Assembly: GCA_905221605.1 (NCBI GenBank)
Contig: CAJNDS010000724.1
Span: forward strand, 275,001-339,000
Reading direction: 5' to 3'
DNA length: 64,000 bases
Source of the DNA: Symbiodinium natans
Taxonomy: Eukaryota > Sar > Dinophyceae > Suessiales > Symbiodiniaceae
Numbering within the stretch: position 1 is the stretch's first letter; each line of letters starts with the position of its first letter. A program made the position numbers and the translations under genes. This document shows positions 19,001 to 34,200 of the stretch, in pieces. The notes under the pieces are model-generated. The model had not been told where the DNA came from. It saw nothing but the letters and a program-made list of their open reading frames with translations, and did not search any database.

Positions 19001-19178
19001 ACTAAACCCTAAACCCTGAACCCTAAACCCTAAACCCCAAACCCGAAACCCGAAACCCCAAACCCCAAACCCCCAAACCCTTCACCGGCGCTTGTCCATG
19101 TCTCCTCACCGCACGTTTTTGGCCCGCAGCCTCCGCTTTGCCTTTTTACGACCAGCGCCTTCCCCGCAAGAAGCTGCC

Positions 19179-19202
19179 ATGAGCGCTCCGCCAGCTCCTC
19201 AA
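19179..19202 (+). CDS. VWA gene exon 1 (start)
   Basis: The ATG follows CCTTCCCCGCAAG, a plausible trans-splice acceptor. It encodes MSAPPAPQ; the intron would start GCGAGC, matching the GCG that begins exon 2. This exon is the least certain of the set. Confidence 0.4.
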
Positions 19203-22200
19203 GCGAGCTTTGGCGTTGCATTGGACACACTTCCCGAAACCCTACACCCTAAGCCCTAAACCCTAAACCCTAAACCCTAAACCCTAAACCCCTTTAACCA
19301 TACACTTAATTGGGAACTTGCGATATCAAATAGGATGGCATGTTCATGACTACATAACCAGGTTCCTGAACCACTGCCATGTGGGAGTTTCCGAAATTAG
19401 GGGGTACCTTATTGGTGTCCTTATTCTAAGAGAGTCCTATTTGGGGGACTATTTTAGGGGTCCCTTAATTTCCTGAGCCCCCATGTGGCAGAGGCTCGCT
19501 GGATTCTTCCAGAAACTGAAAGGCCTACCTACGTCTCTACCGTGGTACAGGCTCCTCATCCCTGAGATCAAAAAAGCCCGAAGCCCGATATTCCAGCGTT
19601 TAGGGTTTAGGGTTGGTTTGGGACTTCAAATTCAGGGGTAGCTTTTCACCACTTTACCAAGGGCTGAGTTGTAATTGAAGGCAACACCCACGCACGACAT
19701 GGGTAAATAAACGGGGGGGGGGGAGGTTCTAGAAACTAAGAGGCCAACGCTCTACAACCGTGGTAAAAGATCCTAACCGGCAGCTCCTCACACAACCCAA
19801 CTCCCATCACCCTGAACCATATGTATTGGGTAGAAGTAGCTTCTCATAGCCACGGTCCAGGACAAACATCGAGCCTGTTCAGCCTTTAAGTCAAAGCCCA
19901 AGACCCTGAGCGAGATTGGGATTAGCTCGACACCCGAGACCCCAGGAAAGTTTGGGTTTAGGGCCTGGAGTTTTGTTTTATTTTCGGGGTTTAAGATTGT
20001 GCGTGCGTGTGTGTTGGGGGTGTAGGGGTTCAGGAGCTTCGGGAGTGACTTGGGCTGAAGTCCCTTCCCCCTAGTACCAGCCCCCCCCCTACCCCCCGAA
20101 TATTTGCTGTACTACTCCCCCCCCATTTACTATGATATAACTATAAGGGGGGGAATTCAATACCCGGCTGGCCTGGTTCTTACAGTAGGGAATGAGGGAA
20201 TGAGGTACGCTACATGATCCCTTAAAGGGTATGTAGGGCGTTGCCTCCCTTATTCCCTACCAAGAACTAGGGGGTCGGGGGTAGGTGGGGTTTAGTATCC
20301 TAAGCCCTAAACCCTAAACCCCAAACCCTTGTTGGGGGGAGGGGAGTGCGCAACCGAGGGCGCAGGCGCGGGTTCCTCCGGCGTTTCAAGCTCCGCCCGC
20401 CCCGGCAACTGAGCCTTGGAAGCCTAAGCCCTCAACCCTAAACCCTACACCCTAAACCTAAACCTTAAACCCTAAACCCTAAATCCTAAACCCTAAGCCC
20501 TAAACCCTAAACCCTAAACCGTGAACCCTAAACCCTAAACCCTAAACCCTAATCTAGAAGGGCAAATCCGAACTTTCTTCCAGCAACATTGAAGACATCG
20601 AGCCCTTCTTCTGTACCTTGCGAAACCACGTTTTGATGATATGCCTCGCGATGCCCTGAAACCTGAAATCCGCAGAATCCCAAATCCCCCAAACCCCGAA
20701 ACCCTACCCTAATCTCTTCAACCTCTCCCTAACTCTCTTCAACCTGTCCCCAAAAACCCCTCCCCCCCGCACACTTCCCTGGAGACGCCCCGGCGGCTGA
20801 CTAGGTAGGCCCTTGGGACATTTTATATTTTCCCTTATTTGGGTTTAAGAGCATCAGATTCAGGAATATTTTTCAGAGGGTTTTAGGGGCCATCCTAGCT
20901 GAGGGAGGCTACCCTGCGCAGCAGCCCACTGCGCCAGCACCAGCCTACCGGCCAGCGAATCTCGAGCCTGGGGCCTGGGGCCCTCGGAGCCGCAGGGTTT
21001 TAGGGTTTAGGGTTTAGGGTTCAGGGTTCAGGGTTCAAGGCTTAGGGTTTCGGGCTTGGGGTTTGGGGTCTTGGGATTTGGGGGTTGCAGGTTGGTATGT
21101 TACCCCCTTGTACTAAAAGTCCTTAATGGGGATTATAGTATTCCCCGATTGTAATGCCTATCAAGGACTGCTAGTATAAGGGGAACATTCCAAGTGTTAA
21201 GTTTTTGGGGCTGTAGGCTTGGGCTTCAGGGTTACTCATGGGGGAGAGAGGGTAATGGAAGTAGTGGAGGCAGCGGTAGTGCAAAAGTAGTGAAGCAGAG
21301 TGCAATAGTGTAAGAATGGGGCTGCAGTTCCTTCCTCCGGAGCTTTTGAGTAGGCTTTTGAAACGCGCAAATCGTGGCAGAGGGCCAGGTTGCTGTCGGA
21401 TTAGGATGCCCAGGTTTTCAGGATCAGGATGCTTGGCCCTGGATTTCTGCAGGCCCTGAGCTGCAAGTTGAAGCCACGAACGAATCCTGGGTCGTTACTA
21501 TGCGGTAGCAATGTGGGCCAAGCATGGGGGTTTTCGATCATAAGGGCCGTAATATAGACCCCTCAAGTAGTAGCATCCCCTTATAGTAAGGACCGCAATA
21601 AGGTACCCCCTAATACGGTAGACCACCATATGTTATGATCTTCCTTAAACCAAATACTGGGGTTCGCAAGAAACACACCCTGCTCAAACGGAGCCTGGTA
21701 GCCCTCAGCCGGCTGGAAAGCACGGCTGATGGGGTGCCCTCCAAGATGGGGCCTTGTTTGGTAAGCATAAAACTTAAACACCAAAATTCTAAACCCTAAA
21801 CCCTAAACCCTAAACCCTGAACCCTGAACCCTGAACCCTGAACCCTAAATCCTAAACCCTAAACCCTGAACCCCGCAAATGCTCCGAGTCCGTGGACCGC
21901 GCTGCAAGCCCAACATCAGAGGTGCTTCGGATCCAGTTTCGTGGCTTAGGGCTTTTAGGGTATATGGGGTTTAGGGTTTAGGGTTTAGGCATATGGGGGT
22001 TTAAGGCTTCAGAGTTCTGGGGTTTAGGGTTTGCAGGGTTTAGAGTTTGGGGTAGGGTTGGGTTTTTTTTGTACGGTTTAGGGCTTGATTCGGGTTTAGG
22101 GTCGAGGGGTTAGGGTAGAGTCTTGTTCTTGGTTCAAACGTTTGGCATGTAATGCTCACTCCCCTTGCAAAGACTGAATCCGAGATATCCATTTCCCGAG

Positions 22201-25200
22201 GCATCCTTGCGTAGGGAGGAGTTGTCCTGTCCCAAAGATACTTTAAACGCAGGTTGAACAACGATGCCTGGGGGTTCGGGTATTGTGTCCATACCTCCCA
22301 GCTCTTGTGTACTGTTTAGGGTTTAGGGTTTAGGGGTCAGGGTTTTGTGTTGACAAAGATCCGACTACTTGCTTGCCAGCCTGTTTTTTTCAGGTTCTCA
22401 TGTCCTAGCGCCGAAAGCCCGAAACCCTAAGCCCCAAACTCCAAACCCCAAACCCCGAACCCTAAACCCTAATTCCACCCTAACCCCAAAACCCCCCAAC
22501 CCCCTAAACCCCCTAAACCCCCTAAACCCTACACCCAAACCCCCAAGCCCCCTAAACCCTAAGCCCTAACCCCTAAGCCCTAAGCCCTAAGCCCTAAACC
22601 CTAAACCCTAAACCCTGAACCCAAAGGTTGCCTGGCCTGTTCTGAGCTCGCCTCACCCTTCTGTTTTGACAGTGGCTCTCCCAAGTCTGGGATTTAGGGT
22701 GGGTACTAAACCCATAACTCCAAACCCTTGTTGCAGCCGCAGAGCCCGTGAAAGGTTTAGGGTTTGAGATTTGTTGGTTGCAGTCTGGGTCGATGCTCGA
22801 GTTTTTTTCGGTATACGTTTTTTTTTTTTTTTTTTTTTTTTTCCGTAATGGTGCGCATAGTTTCTACTCCATATTTCAGTATCCGGACCGGCCAAACACG
22901 TCAAAGCAGGTCTTGTGTAGGAAAACAAGTATATTTTTGTTGTCATTGTCTTATTTTTTTTTTATAATGGTTGATCTTGTTCATTTTGAAGGTCACCAAT
23001 CAGCACCTGTTGTTCTTGTGATTGTAGCATTCCTCTTATTGCTAGAAGTATGTTCTTATTGTTGTGACCAACCATTACCTACGGGCCCAAGATTCATCCC
23101 TCCTCCAAAAGAGACCCTTGGTCTCACCTGTTAGGCGGCGGCCGGCCACGGTCGACTTCCGTGATGATGACGAGCCGCTGGCAGTGAGAGGGTGACCGAC
23201 CAGTAGTTGGAATAGTCGGAATTGGTTTTGGGGGGCTTAAGCTTCAGAGGGGCCGCAAACACAACCCTAAACCCTAAAACCTTCAAACCGCCCCAAAATC
23301 CAAAACCTTAAGCCCTAAGCCCTAAGCCCTAAGCTCTTAGCCCTAAGCCCTAAGCCCTAAGCCCTAAACCCTAAACCCTAGTTCTTCTGTCCAGGCTGCC
23401 AAGCCCTGGGCCCTAACATTTTCCTGTGTGCTTGGAGGAGGTTCATGGGTACTTCTAGGTTCGGGATAGAAGTGCCCTGAAGAGGGCTGCGTAGAAGTAT
23501 GACTAAGGTATGTCATTTCCAAGAGCCCTTTACCCGACAACCCTAAACCCTAAACCCTAAACCCTAAACCCTAAACCCTAAACCCTAAACCCTAAACCCT
23601 AAATATGCACCCTGCAACCCTAAACCCTAAATGCCCTCAAGCTTGTCGTCCCCAGATGAGGCTCCCGACGCCAGCGGCCACCGCCGCTGAGCCGGATCCC
23701 GACGTCGCCCAGGCGCCCAACTTGACCACAGAGGGTGTTTTGGGTTTTTAGGGTGTTTAGGGTTTAGGGTTTGGGGTTTAGGGTTTAGAGTTTCGGGGGT
23801 TTGGGGTTTAGGGGGTTTAGGGGGTTTATGGGGTTTAGGGGGTTTAGGGGGTTTAGGGTTTGGAGTTTTGGGGACCTGGGGTGTGGGGCTTATGGTGTCG
23901 GCCTCGAGATGCGAGGCTAATCCCCCCCCCTAAGCAATCGACTCAGGGAGTGGAGGTTTAGGGTCTGTAGATTGGGAGTTGGTGTGTGGTCTTAGGTGAG
24001 GACATGGGAAGTTTTCGGACACCCGAAATACCTAAAGGTCAGTTGCTTTGTTTTGGAAGCAAAGTTTAGAATGGCATTCCCTCGACACCCTTATCAGAGA
24101 TTGACAGTTGTGGGAATCTGGAGTTTGTGAAGCGTTTGCTGCTTGACCTGAGTTAATTCCAGGGCTTCTTGGCCCCAAGACTTGCAGCAACGCCCTACTT
24201 GGGAGACCTCAAGGCTACAAACAAATCAGCTGTAGGGTTGGATGGACCCAGCCTCCCCAATCTTAAGATATTCTGTTAAACCCTGAACCCTAAACCCCAA
24301 TTACACCCTGAAGCCTAAACTCTAAACGAAATCCCCCATACCTAAACCTGAAACCCTTCAGGAAGGCACCCTGTCACTGAGCACTCGCGTGGAGCAGCCT
24401 GGAACCGTCTCATTGTTCTTGGGTGTGTGTGTGTGTGTGTGTTTTTTTTTTTTTTTTGTTGCGTTGGGTTCCTGTGTTCTTTCTCGCACAGCCCTAAGCC
24501 TTTGTAGCATCTTCCGATGTCTTGATGGGTTAGGGGCTTTCGGGCCTCGGATTTCAGAGCGTGTTGATCCTTGGTTTAGGGGAAGCTGTGGACGTTTAGC
24601 CTGGCTTCTCCAAATGCTCTCTGACTCCCAGAAGTTGGGTTCGTGTACTGGCAGTAGCAGGCACCAAGATCCTAAACCCTGAGCCCTAAGCCCTAAACCC
24701 TAAACCCTAAGCCCTAAACCGTAAACCCTAAAACCCTAAACCCTAAAGCCCCGAAGCCTTAGGGCCTGAACCCTGAAAGCCTGAGGTACTCAGCCATTCC
24801 CAAGAACTCAGCGCAGACCATCTTCGGTCTTGTCACTGTGCAGGCTGCTCTTCAGGGTTTAGGGTTTAGGGTTTAGGGTTTTTAGAGTAACGTAGGACAA
24901 TCGTAGAATGGCTTTTTTTCTTTTTTTAAAGCTGGTATCACAATGGAGTGAACAGAGAAGTAGAGTAGAGCAACAGAGTGATAGAGTCAACAGAGCAAAA
25001 TAGAGTAGTCGAGAATTCGTTCATCTAGAGTGATATATCTAGAGTAGCTGAGAGAAATGGAGTAAACACAGTGATATAGTTATATACTGATTGAGGTACT
25101 GCAGTGAGATAGTAACCTAGCTGATGTAGTAACATAGCAATTATGCACGGTAGGAGTCTACAAGTCCCAAGCCCCGAACCCCAAACCCTGAACGCTAAAC

Positions 25201-28200
25201 CCCGAACCCTAAACCCTAAACCCTGAACCCCAAACCCTAGACCTTTCCGAAACCCTGGATCCCAAGCCCTAAACCCTAAACCCTAAACCCTAAACCCTAA
25301 ACCCTAAACCCTAAACCCTAAACCCTAAACCCTAAACCCCCTTCCTGCTGCAAAAGGCGGCTCCTGCCGCGGCGAATACCACGCCGCAGCGGAAGCCTAT
25401 GGACCTGGCCTGGACCCCGAGAGCAAGGAGGGCCTTTTTGGGCGGTTGGAGGTCTAAAAGCGTTTAGAGTGGTTTAGGGTTTAGGGTTTAGGGTTTAGGG
25501 GTGAAGGGGTTTAGGGGTTTGGGGGTTTAGGGCTCGGTTTAGGGTTTAAGGGTTTAGGGTTTTGGGTTTAAGGGCTTAAGGGTTTAACGGGTTTAGGGTT
25601 TAAAGGGTTTAAGGGTTTTAGCGTTTAGGGTTTACATGGGTTTAAAGGGTTTACAGGGTTTAAAGGGTTTGAAGGGTTTAAAGGGTTTGAAGGGTCTGAA
25701 GGGTCTAAAGGGTTTAAAGGGTTTAAAAAGTGTAAAAAGAAGGGTTAAAAAGGGTTAAAAAAGGGTTAACAAAGGGTTAAAAAGGGTTCAATTACAGGGT
25801 TTGAAGGGTTTAGAGGGTTCGGGGTGTTGGGGTTTAAGAGTTTACGGAAACTCTCAAGGCTTTCGGTAGCTTCGTGGACTTTAGGGGTTGGGAGCTTCTG
25901 GTTTCGGGGGGAATGGGCCTTCGAAATCCCAAAGGCCAACAAAAGGCTTCCAAAGGGTACACCCAGGGGTTTAGGGTTAGGCTTAAGGGTTTAAGGTGTT
26001 TTTGGGTTTCAGGGTTATGGGGTTTAGGGGTATTTAGGGGTATAAGGTTTTGTTTAAGGGTTTAGGTGTATAAGGGTCCAAGGGTTCAAGGGCTCAGTGC
26101 CCGGGTTGTGCCTAGCTGCAGGCTCCGAGTCGTTCCGAAAGTAGCTGAAAAGAGGGGCCCCTGCGCTCTCAATGCGCTCCTTAAGCCGAGGACATGCCCG
26201 AGAGGGTTGCAGAATATGAGCTCGTCACAGTTCCACCTTTCCACAAGCAAGAGTATGCAAGGCCACCACTGCAACAACTAAAGATCGTTTGAGTCTGAAC
26301 CCTAAGCCTAAACCCCAAAATCAACTTGCCAGCAGCTCGGGATGCTGCCCCCTTATTCTAGCAGTCCTTGATGGGATGATAATAGGGGTATTATAATGAT
26401 CCCTATCAGGGACTGTTAGTATGAGGGGTGACATCCCAGCCAGCAGCCCACAAAATGTGCGGTTCTCTGAGGTCTGTGTGCTGGACGTATCTGGGTCTAT
26501 GGGTGGAGCCAACAAGCTGGATGATCTGACCCTCAGCTGGGTTTTGGAGGGGGCAGTCTGGGCCGATGTGGGATTTATGTAGGCTGGGATGTTCCCCCGT
26601 ATGCTATCAGTCCTTAGGAGTCCTTAGTGGGGAATATAGATTCCCATTGCAATCCCCGTTGAGGAGTGTTAGCGCAAGGGGGAGCACCCCAAGATTTACG
26701 GTTTGAAGCGTAGGGTTTGGGGAATCTGCCTGGATGTTTAATGCTGGCTCCGGCGTCTTTCTACATTCTCGGGATCGTGCAGCCACTAGGGATCTATATG
26801 AGATAAGTCACCCTACGCTCCCAACCCTAACCCCCGAGGCCCAGGGCAAGCCTTCGATGGATTGGTGTCCAAGGGGGTCATTCTGCTCCCTGCTTACCCC
26901 ACAACCCTGAACCCTGAACCCTAAACCCTGAACCTGAACCTGAACCCTGAACCCTGAACCCTGAACCCTGAACCCTGAACCCTAAACCCTAAACCCTAAA
27001 CCCTAAACCCTAAACCCTAAACCCTAAACCCTAAACCCCAAACCCTAGACCGTAGCTGGCTTCCAACCCCCAAGGAAGTCCGCCATGCGCTTCGTGATCA
27101 ATGAGCTCTCACCCTCTGACCGTCTCAGCATTGTCACTTTCAATTCAGGCGCGGGTTAGGGATTGGGGGTTTAGGGTTTAGGGTTTGGGGTTTAGGGTTT
27201 AGGGTTTGGGGTGCAGGGTTTAGGGTTTAGGGTTTGGGGTGAAGGGTTCGGGGTTTGGGGTGAAGAATTCGGGGTTGGTTTGTGGTGTAGGGTTTGGGGT
27301 TCAGGTTTGATGGTTCAGGAGTCAGGGTGTGGGGTTGAGGCCTTATGTTTACATGACATGGGGATCATGACAGAGAGGCACGGGACGGATTGTTAAAGGG
27401 TTTTAAGAGTTCCTCAGCTTTCAGAAACACCCGAGCAAGCCCTTACACGGGGAGTTTTCGCAGTATCTTCTACCCTGACAGTTCGATTCCCTCAGCTCAA
27501 CACGAATGCTGCTGTTTGGTCTAACCTTCAACCTACCCCGAAAAGCTTATGAACAAGCAAGATCAAACCCTAACCCTGAACCCTAAACCCTAAACCTAAA
27601 CCCTAAACCCTAAACCCTAAACCCTAAACCCTAAACCCTAAACCTTGTAGCGTTCAGGGATGTCTGTTCCAGAGGTGCTGATCGCAGGCTTCGTCTCCGC
27701 CGCATGGACCGGGCTCTGACAGTTGCTTCCTTGGAGGTTCACGGGTACTTAGAAGCCCCAGTTATAAGTCTACTTTGCCCCCCTACTTAGGGGACCTGGG
27801 GGGCTTAGAAGTGCAGTCCCTAAGCCCTAAACCCTAAACCCTAAACCCTAAACCCCAAACCCTAAACCCTAAACCCTAAGCCCCAAACCCGAGATCCGAA
27901 ACTGCAGGACCGGGAAGGCCAGGACGAAGCCATGGTTGCCACCTTGCGCATGGCTGCAGGCGGCGTCCGACAGCACGGACTCCCGAAAGCGCACCCTGAA
28001 CCCTAAACCCTAAACCCCAAACCCTAAACCCTAAACCCCAAACCCTACACCCTAAACCCCAAACCCTAAATCCTAAACCCCAGCAGTTCTAAGGGTAAAG
28101 AAGTCCTTTTCCTTGAAAGGGGATCTGATTTGGGGTTTGGGTAGAGGCAATTTTTTGGGGCATACAACAATTACTCAAACCCTGAATCAGAGTCCGCAAC

Positions 28201-31200
28201 TCCCAAAACCGACACTACAAACCTCACCGTACTGGCTTTTGGGTAGCTTTTCTTTCCCCGAAGCCCCTGAACCTTCAGCCGCCCGAAACCCTAAACCCAA
28301 ACCCTAAACCCTAAACCCTGAACCCTGAACCCCAAACCCTAAACCCTGAACCCTAAACCCTAAGCCCTAAACCCTAAAACTCGAAACTCGACCCTGAACC
28401 CAAAACCCCAAAACCCTAAGCCCTAATATCCGGCAGGGGGCGGCACTGACATTGCCTCGGGACTGGATCTGGGCCTTCACGTCGTTGAGCAGAGGCACGG
28501 GTGCTCAGGGTTCAGGGTGTCTGCACCGTTCTAGGGTTTAGGGTTCAGGGTTTGGGGTTTAGGGTGTAGCGTGCTCGGGGTTCAGAGGAGGTTTACACCG
28601 TTGTGTGAGTTCTAGGGTTCAGGGTGTAGGGTTTGGGTTTTAGGTTTTAGGGTCTCAGGTTGTTTTCAGGAGTCAGCGGTCGGGGATGTTACCCCTCAAA
28701 GCCAAAGATGCTAGTCCGAAGCGGCCTCAAAAGATCGCGCGCCCGAAGCCCTATAAACCCCAAGCCCCAAAGTCATGTTAAAAAAAACAGAGCCGAGGCG
28801 TCACAAGAACAAGGTCTCGGCAATTCTTCTGCTGACCGATGGCCAAGACCGATCTTCTCGCCCAAGCATCGTGGCAGTGGAAGGAGTGTAGTAGTGAAAA
28901 TAGTATTTCTTGGAGTGATCATAGTCCCCGTTGCAGCCGTCGTCGTAGTGCTCGTTGCAGCCGTAGCTGCACCACGCGGCCGCGAGGCTGTGAGGTGAGG
29001 CCGTGAGGTCGTGAGGCCGCGAGGTCGCGAGGTGAGGCCGCGAGGTTGCCGGATCAGGGAAATCGGTTGTCACGTGTGATCTCAAAGCGAGAGTAGTTAT
29101 AAGAGAATAGTCCTACACCTTAAACCCTAAACGCTAAACCCTAAACCCTAGACCCTAAACCCTAAACCCTAAACCCTAAACCCTAAACCCTAGACCCTAG
29201 ACCCTAGACCCTAGACCCTAAACCCTAAACCCTGCAGGAAACGAAAGCCGAAGCCCTACATCCAGAGCGTGTCGGTTTGAGGTTTGTCGGTTTGATCCGT
29301 TGACACGGTTTAGGGTTTATATAGGGAGTTGGGTTTGCTTGTTTCAGGCCACTAAGCCCGTCTGTAATCCTCTGTAGAAGGCCAAGCAGATGCATTCAAC
29401 CTGACGCTCTGCAGAAGCAAGTGTAGGGATCGTGAAGGTCTAACTGGTAACCGTGCAGGCTTCTACAGTAAATATCCCGGCACCGTTTACAAATTGTCGT
29501 GTGAGGAAAGGTGCACTGCATGTTTTTTTTTCTGAATTCATGTTGCCAAGAAGGCCTGAACCCCGAGCCCCTAAACCCCCAACAGCCAAGGTCTGCCACA
29601 AATGCTGAAGCGCCTTGATGGCGAGCAATGGTGGTGTTCGAGCATGTGGGCGGGGTGTCATATCATTCATGAGTTCCGCTACTACGCCCCTCTTTTCTAC
29701 CCCTCCTCCCCCATGGAAAGATTGTGCCTAACTAAGGTTATTTAAGGGGGGGGGACCTAGGGGCGGGGTAGTATAGGGGGGTAGGGGAAGCCATGAATCA
29801 TCGGCTTTTGGTGTTCTTGCAAGAAGGTCTAGTCGAGGCTTGAGATCATGTTGAGCCTCACAGCTTGTGCGGTGAAGTACACCTACATGGAGGTTCAGGG
29901 TGTGGGGGAAACCCTAAACCCTAAACCCTGAACCCGAAACCCTAAACCCTAAACCCTAAACCCTAAAACCTACACCCTAAACCCTAAACCCAGGCGTGCA
30001 GCCAAAGCCGGGTGCAGCGTTTATGCCTTCGGCTTTGGGGTCGACCATGACGCGGGGATGCTGAACGAAATCGCCGAAGTGGCACGCACTCCCTTCACCT
30101 ACGTGGAGAACACTGCAGCGGTGCCCGAGGCTCCCATGCTATTCTAGGACTTCGGGAGTCTGCACCTTAGGGCTTTAGAGTTTAAGGTTTAGGGTTTAGG
30201 GTTGCCTTTAGCTTACAGTCTTGTTGTCTTTCTACATGTCTGAGCCGAATCCCTCACGCAGCAGCAGCAGGTAAAGCTCTCCCTTCGTGAGAATCGTGCA
30301 GGCACAATCATGTTGTAGGCAACGCCTCTTGATCGCGGGGTGTAGGGCTTAACTGAGGTTTCACATGATGTGGTACAGCAACAAAGATCACGCACACACA
30401 TATACACGCTTGTATGTGAACCCGAAGCCCTAAGACCTAAACCCTAAACCCTAGACCCCAAACCCTAAACCCTAGACCCTAGACCCTAAACCCTAATTCC
30501 TAAACCCTAAACCCTAATTCCTAAACCCTAAACCCTAAACCCTAAACCCTAAACCCTTAGAATTATCCCAGGCCTTTGCCGGCGTGGTGAGCGGCCTCGC
30601 CAGTATCGTGGCACAGCAGGTGCAGCTTTCGATAAAGTGCCGTGCTGTGCTGAAAGATGCCACCTGGGCTGCATCAATTTTAGGGTTTAGGGTTTAGGGT
30701 TTAGGGTTTAGGGTTTCAGGTTTAGGGTGTCGGGTTTAGGGTTTAGGGTTTGGTACCTGCAGGCGTCAGAGTAGGAAGGCTTCGCTTGGTGGGGCCGACG
30801 AAGTTTCAACAGCCATTTTTGTCCGAAGGGTCTGAGTAGCTCATCTCAAGCTTCTTGGGGTTAAGTACCGTCCAAAGCATACTAAGACTAGAAGTGCCTG
30901 CCTTTTTTTGGGGGGCTCCGTGTGTGGGAGTAAGAGGTAAACACACCGTTTCAAGTGGAGCGCGACGGGGAGCACAATGCCGTCGTGACGATACCCGACA
31001 TCTTCGCCGAAGAGCGCCGGGACATCCTACTGGAACTCTCGGTCCCTGAGGACAGAGGTCCGATTCGAAGTCGTATGGTGTTAGTACTGATTACTAATTG
31101 CTACTACTATGCTGCTAGCATTCAGCAGTATTAATGCACAGCACTATATACTAGAGAATGATACATCATGTCTTAGTATGATCAAGGAATCCTCAGGAAC

Positions 31201-34200
31201 TCAGGGCTATGTGGTTTAGGGTTTAGGGTTGAGGGTCATCAATCCCAACGCACGAAGTCGGGCCTGACCATGGTAAAACTATGCCAGAGTACCCTGAGGG
31301 TCCATGTACCGAAATATGGAATACTTTTGCCTTGCAGTACCTCCTATATAAAGACCTTTGGGGCCCAAGTTTACGATAATTAGGTACATGGACCCTTAGG
31401 GGTACATTCTTTTCCTATAGTAGTATGCTGTATTGTTGCTTCGGGTGTCCAATCCTTAGTGGAGTTCTGGTATGGTTTTGCTTGGGGTGGGTTTGTGTAT
31501 AGAACTCGGTGGGCATGGCCCCCAGAGTGTAAGCAGGTAGAAGGCAACGGAGCCTTGAAACAGCAATCTTGGAGGACAAAGAAACAGACCGTTGACGGCA
31601 GCACAAAAGCCAAAAGCATTGCAAACTGCAACAGTATAGCGAAAGTCATGGTGCAGCAGCAGCAGAAGAAGAAGAATAAGAAGAAGGGGAGAGTGGGAGA
31701 GTGGGAGAGTGGGAGCGTGGGAGCGTGCGAGCGCGGGAGCGCGGGAGCGCGGGAGCGCGGGAGCGCGGGCGTGGGCATGGGCGTGGGCGTGGGCGTGGGC
31801 GTGGGCGTGGGCGTGGGCGTGGGCGTGGGCGTGGGCGTGGGCGTGGAGGAGGAGGAGTAGGAGGAGGAGCGCTAAACCCTGCAGTTTCTGCGGCAGCGCT
31901 GAAGAACTCTAGTTGACACTATCGCATGCCCACTAAAACTCTGTGCATTGAGGTGACCGGGGTTGGGGACAGTACCAAACCAAAAGCAGAACGCACCAAT
32001 CCTCACCCCCCAAAGCTTCCAAACTCTAGACGGTACAGCCCAAAAGGACGAAACCTCTTCAGCCCTTACCCTCTCAGCAAACAGAAGACCCGAAGGCGGA
32101 AAGCTCAACAGGAAAGTTCGTAAAAGAAACAGAGGACCTCTACATCTCCTAACCAAAAACCACCTCCCCTAACCCAACGAAGCCAGCTTGGAAATATGAT
32201 TGGGTGTTTTGACGCCCTTAACTACCCCCAAAGCACTCTAGTGTTCATCTTGAGCAACCCCCCCCCAAAACAAGCTAAACCCTAAACCCAACCCTAAACC
32301 CTGAACCTTAAATTCTAAACCCTAAACCCTAGACCCCAAACCCCAAACCCCAAACCCTAAACCCCAAACCCCCAAGCCCCCAACGTCAGGAGCATGCTGC
32401 GGAGGCAGGAGGCTGCCTCCTGGAGGCCCGGGCCCGCTACATCGACTTGTCCTTGGCTGGCAGAGCGTCTTTTTTTGTTTTTTTCTTCTCCTTTGTGTTT
32501 TAGGGGTTTAGGGTTTAGGGGTTAGGGTTTGGGGTTTGGGGTTTAGGGTTTGGGGTTTAGGGTTTGGGGTTTAGGGTTTAGGGTTTAGGGTTAGTTTAGG
32601 GTGGTAAGTAGGGGGACTTAGGGGGCTTATAAGTGCATATATATATATATATATACGTGGGGTCATAAGTGCCCTAAGCCCCAGAATTCTTGAACCTTTT
32701 GCAAGCTTCGGCAACCTAGTGGCCCAGGCGTGGAACTCAGGAGGTACGTGTACAGACGCTCGGAAGCGAGAAGTTATGCTACGCGTGCGGAGTTCAAGGC
32801 TTTACTTGGAGGTTCATGGTTACTTATAACCCCTAAGTCTGAGTCTACTTAGAACCTACTTAGATTTCAGCTAAGGACGCCGCCGGTATCCATGAGCGTG
32901 CAGCGTGTGGAGGAACCACAGATGCTCCGCTGCATGCTGAGGGGTGGGTGAGTACATAAGTTAACTCTGAATAACTTCCCTCGAAACATACTAAGGGGCC
33001 TATGCCTATGACTGCTTGGTTTGGCTCCTCAGTTGTTATTTCTTTGAACCAACCATGAAGATGCAGAACAAGCAAGAATCTGATCTTCCGAAGGCTACTG
33101 GAGGAGACCTTGGTATGTTACAGCACCTCGGTCTTCGCCTACACCGCAAACTCTAAACATTTGCCCGAACTTCATACCTTTCATCAGAGGCCGGAAGAGT
33201 TCAACCCCAAGAGATGTAGTGGTGAGGGGGTAAACGCTCAATACTTTCAAACGCTGTCGCAACTAAGCCCTGAAGCCACAGAATCTCCAAACCCGCAGAC
33301 GCAACCCAGAGGCCCTCAAGACCCTCATCCTGAAAGATTATCCTCTACGATACTCTATCATGCTACTGGTATGTTATAATTGATTTTTCGATGTTATACT
33401 ACCGTTATTCTGCATTGTTGTATATTATAATACATTAACCTATATTCTCCGATATGAATCTTTCTGGTCCTGCATTTAGCGAGATTTTATATGCTAAGCC
33501 AAGGCCCGAGCTGGAACCCGATGTGGAGGTCTCCGAGCAGCGACAGCGTTGGGAGGCCGGGTCTAGAAAAAGCTGTCTTTCTGGTCTACGGTCTGGGGAT
33601 TAGGGTTTAGGGCTTAGGGTTGAGGGTTTACGGGCTTAGGGTTTGGGTTTAGGGGCCTGATCTATAAGCCCTAAATCCTAGCAGTTCTGAAGCTTTAAGT
33701 GCCCTAAAGCCTATGAACCCTAATCCCTAGCCCGAAGGGTGTTTTCCGGGCTTTAGGCGTTCTGTTTTTATTGGGGGGGGGTTTTGCGCGGCTTCCGGAA
33801 GGGTGGTGGAGCCTAAGCGGAAGGGTATTCCCCTCCATCCGTAAGTTTTCCCGCGAAACCCTAGTCCCCGAAACCCCTAGATGCCTCCAAACCCTAAACC
33901 CCCAACCCTAAACCCTAAACCGAAGCTACCTGTTCTGGTTTTCTTTGTTTAGGCACACAGGAAGTGGTTCAGGGTTTTGGTTGAGGGTTTCGGAATTGTG
34001 GGCAGCTGTACTTGGGGAGTTTCATGGTGGACCCAAAGCCCTTAAACCCTAAACCCTCACACACTTAAGTCCTCAAACCCCTAAACCCTTAAACCTTAAA
34101 CCCTTAACCCCTAAACCGAAGTTTCGGGGAGAGTCGCCCGTGTAGTGTCCCCAAAGAGTCATCCTAGCAGTCATCTGGCATAGTACGTATAATGCCGGAA

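Noticed and set aside
31459-31916. ORFs of 67-133 codons rich in Gly-Val, Ala-Trp or Gly-Arg
   Set aside because: Most of each ORF is GGGCGT and GGGAGCGC microsatellite within an intron of the VWA gene.
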